A DNA stretch of 20,943 nucleotides from Alphaproteobacteria bacterium CG11_big_fil_rev_8_21_14_0_20_44_7 (lineage in GTDB: Bacteria; Pseudomonadota; Alphaproteobacteria; Rickettsiales; 21-14-0-20-44-7), in NCBI GenBank assembly GCA_002787615.1, contig PCXJ01000092.1, positions 1 through 20,943 on the forward strand, in the 5' to 3' direction. How positions within the stretch are numbered: the first letter of the stretch is position 1; every line of letters starts with the position of its first letter. A program made the translations under genes and the position numbers. Shown in pieces: positions 20,455 to 20,943 of this stretch. Below the pieces are notes generated by a model. That model worked only from the letters and a program-made list of their open reading frames with translations. It was not told the origin of the DNA and ran no database searches.

Positions 20455-20943
20455 TTAGAGCCTATCTCTCAAAAATGCATAAGACATTATCTTGTAAGCC
20501 AGCTTTGCTGCAAGAAAATTGCATGAATGCATGTTTTCAATCGGCGCAAGCTCATTCACATCAGCCCCGACAATTTCACATTTCTTGCACGCCGCCTCAA
20601 TAATCTCCATCGCATCATGCCAAAATAGTCCGCCTGGCTCAGGCGTTCCGGTTGCATACATCAGGCTGGAATCAAATCCATCCAAATCAAATGTCAGATA
20701 AACCGGCCTGCCGATAAGCGGCTCAATCATTTTCTCAATATCCCAGCTTTTCTTATCCTTCGCCCAATGGATATGAATCCTATCTCGGTTTGCCTCCAGA
20801 AAAGGGATTTCCTCGGCTGAGATATTTCTAATTCCGGCGGAAACAAGAGTGATATTTTCAAAATCCAAACAACGGCGCAAAGCTGAGGCGTGCGAATAAT
20901 GCTCACCACGATAACCATCGCGTAAATCGGCATGAGCGTCAAA
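20455..20943 (-). CDS. speB: Agmatinase-like ureohydrolase, C-terminal part (cut by window edge)
   Basis: Dinuclear Mn2+ hydrolase of the arginase/agmatinase family; agmatinase makes putrescine and urea from agmatine. The visible 162 residues begin inside the metal-binding motif FDAHADLRDGY, then GEHYSHASALRRCLD, SAGIRNIS, TFDLDGFDSSL (second metal motif DxDxxD) and GTPEPGGLFWHD. The C-terminal GADVNELAPIENM and LAAKLAYKIM follow. The SHAS-x-LRR context is typical of agmatinases rather than arginases, but the substrate cannot be proved from this fragment. The start and N-terminal domain lie beyond the window. Confidence 0.9.
   Translation of the reverse strand, partial: FDAHADLRDGYRGEHYSHASALRRCLDFENITLVSAGIRNISAEEIPFLEANRDRIHIHWAKDKKSWDIEKMIEPLIGRPVYLTFDLDGFDSSLMYATGTPEPGGLFWHDAMEIIEAACKKCEIVGADVNELAPIENMHSCNFLAAKLAYKIMSYAFLRDRL

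Overview
The window looks like chromosomal DNA of a low-GC (roughly 40% by eye) alphaproteobacterium. The evidence is a ubiB-ubiE/mutM/rpsT neighbourhood, a class II DAHP synthase, a ribosomal protein L21 with a long Lys/Ala-rich tail, a bactofilin and FlhB. Ubiquinone genes imply respiration, and FlhB implies a flagellum. Several predicted proteins resemble no family I recognise. No insertion sequence, integrase, CRISPR array or rRNA is visible, and no gene-free stretch exceeds about 235 bases.

Layout, left to right. Positions 1-3115 (minus): the N-terminal part of CTP synthase (pyrG), an unrecognised 395-aa protein with a possible transglutaminase-like Cys-His-Asp core, and the Mg2+ transporter MgtE. 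tRNA-Leu(GAG) lies at 3178-3264 (minus). lipB follows at 3438-4052 (plus) and converges on two adjacent minus-strand genes (4039-5655). Their products are single-span membrane proteins that share an undescribed ~100-residue helical repeat and an identical type of C-terminal tail. yaaA-pncC (5889-7056, plus) overlap each other. From 13681 down to 7053 runs a long minus-strand series: bactofilin, a membrane-anchored coiled-coil protein, class II DAHP synthase, a receiver-like protein without its phosphoacceptor Asp, endonuclease III, and three related prepilin-like proteins. flhB and a secreted protein of unknown function occupy 13808-15703 (plus). ubiE-ubiB (minus) and mutM (plus) diverge from a 12-bp gap at 17867-17878. 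An unknown 189-aa gene (minus) and rpsT-rplU-rpmA (plus) diverge near 19300. The window ends in the C-terminal part of an agmatinase-like ureohydrolase (minus).

Two architectural themes stand out. First, many genes at the head of a transcription unit (pyrG, lipB, yaaA, one pilin gene, DAHP synthase, ubiE, mutM, the 189-aa gene, rpsT) lack a Shine-Dalgarno sequence. Each has a candidate TTGnnn/16-17/TAnnnT-like promoter whose -10 box ends only 6-9 nt before the start codon, which predicts leaderless mRNAs. Genes inside operons carry ordinary Shine-Dalgarno sites. Second, all five convergent gene pairs overlap or lie within 33 bp of each other, with no recognisable intrinsic terminator.

The best candidates for something new are the tandem repeat-family membrane proteins at 4039-5655, the predicted cysteine-triad protein at 468-1655, the prepilin trio at 7053-9426, and the interlocked ubiE/mutM promoters.
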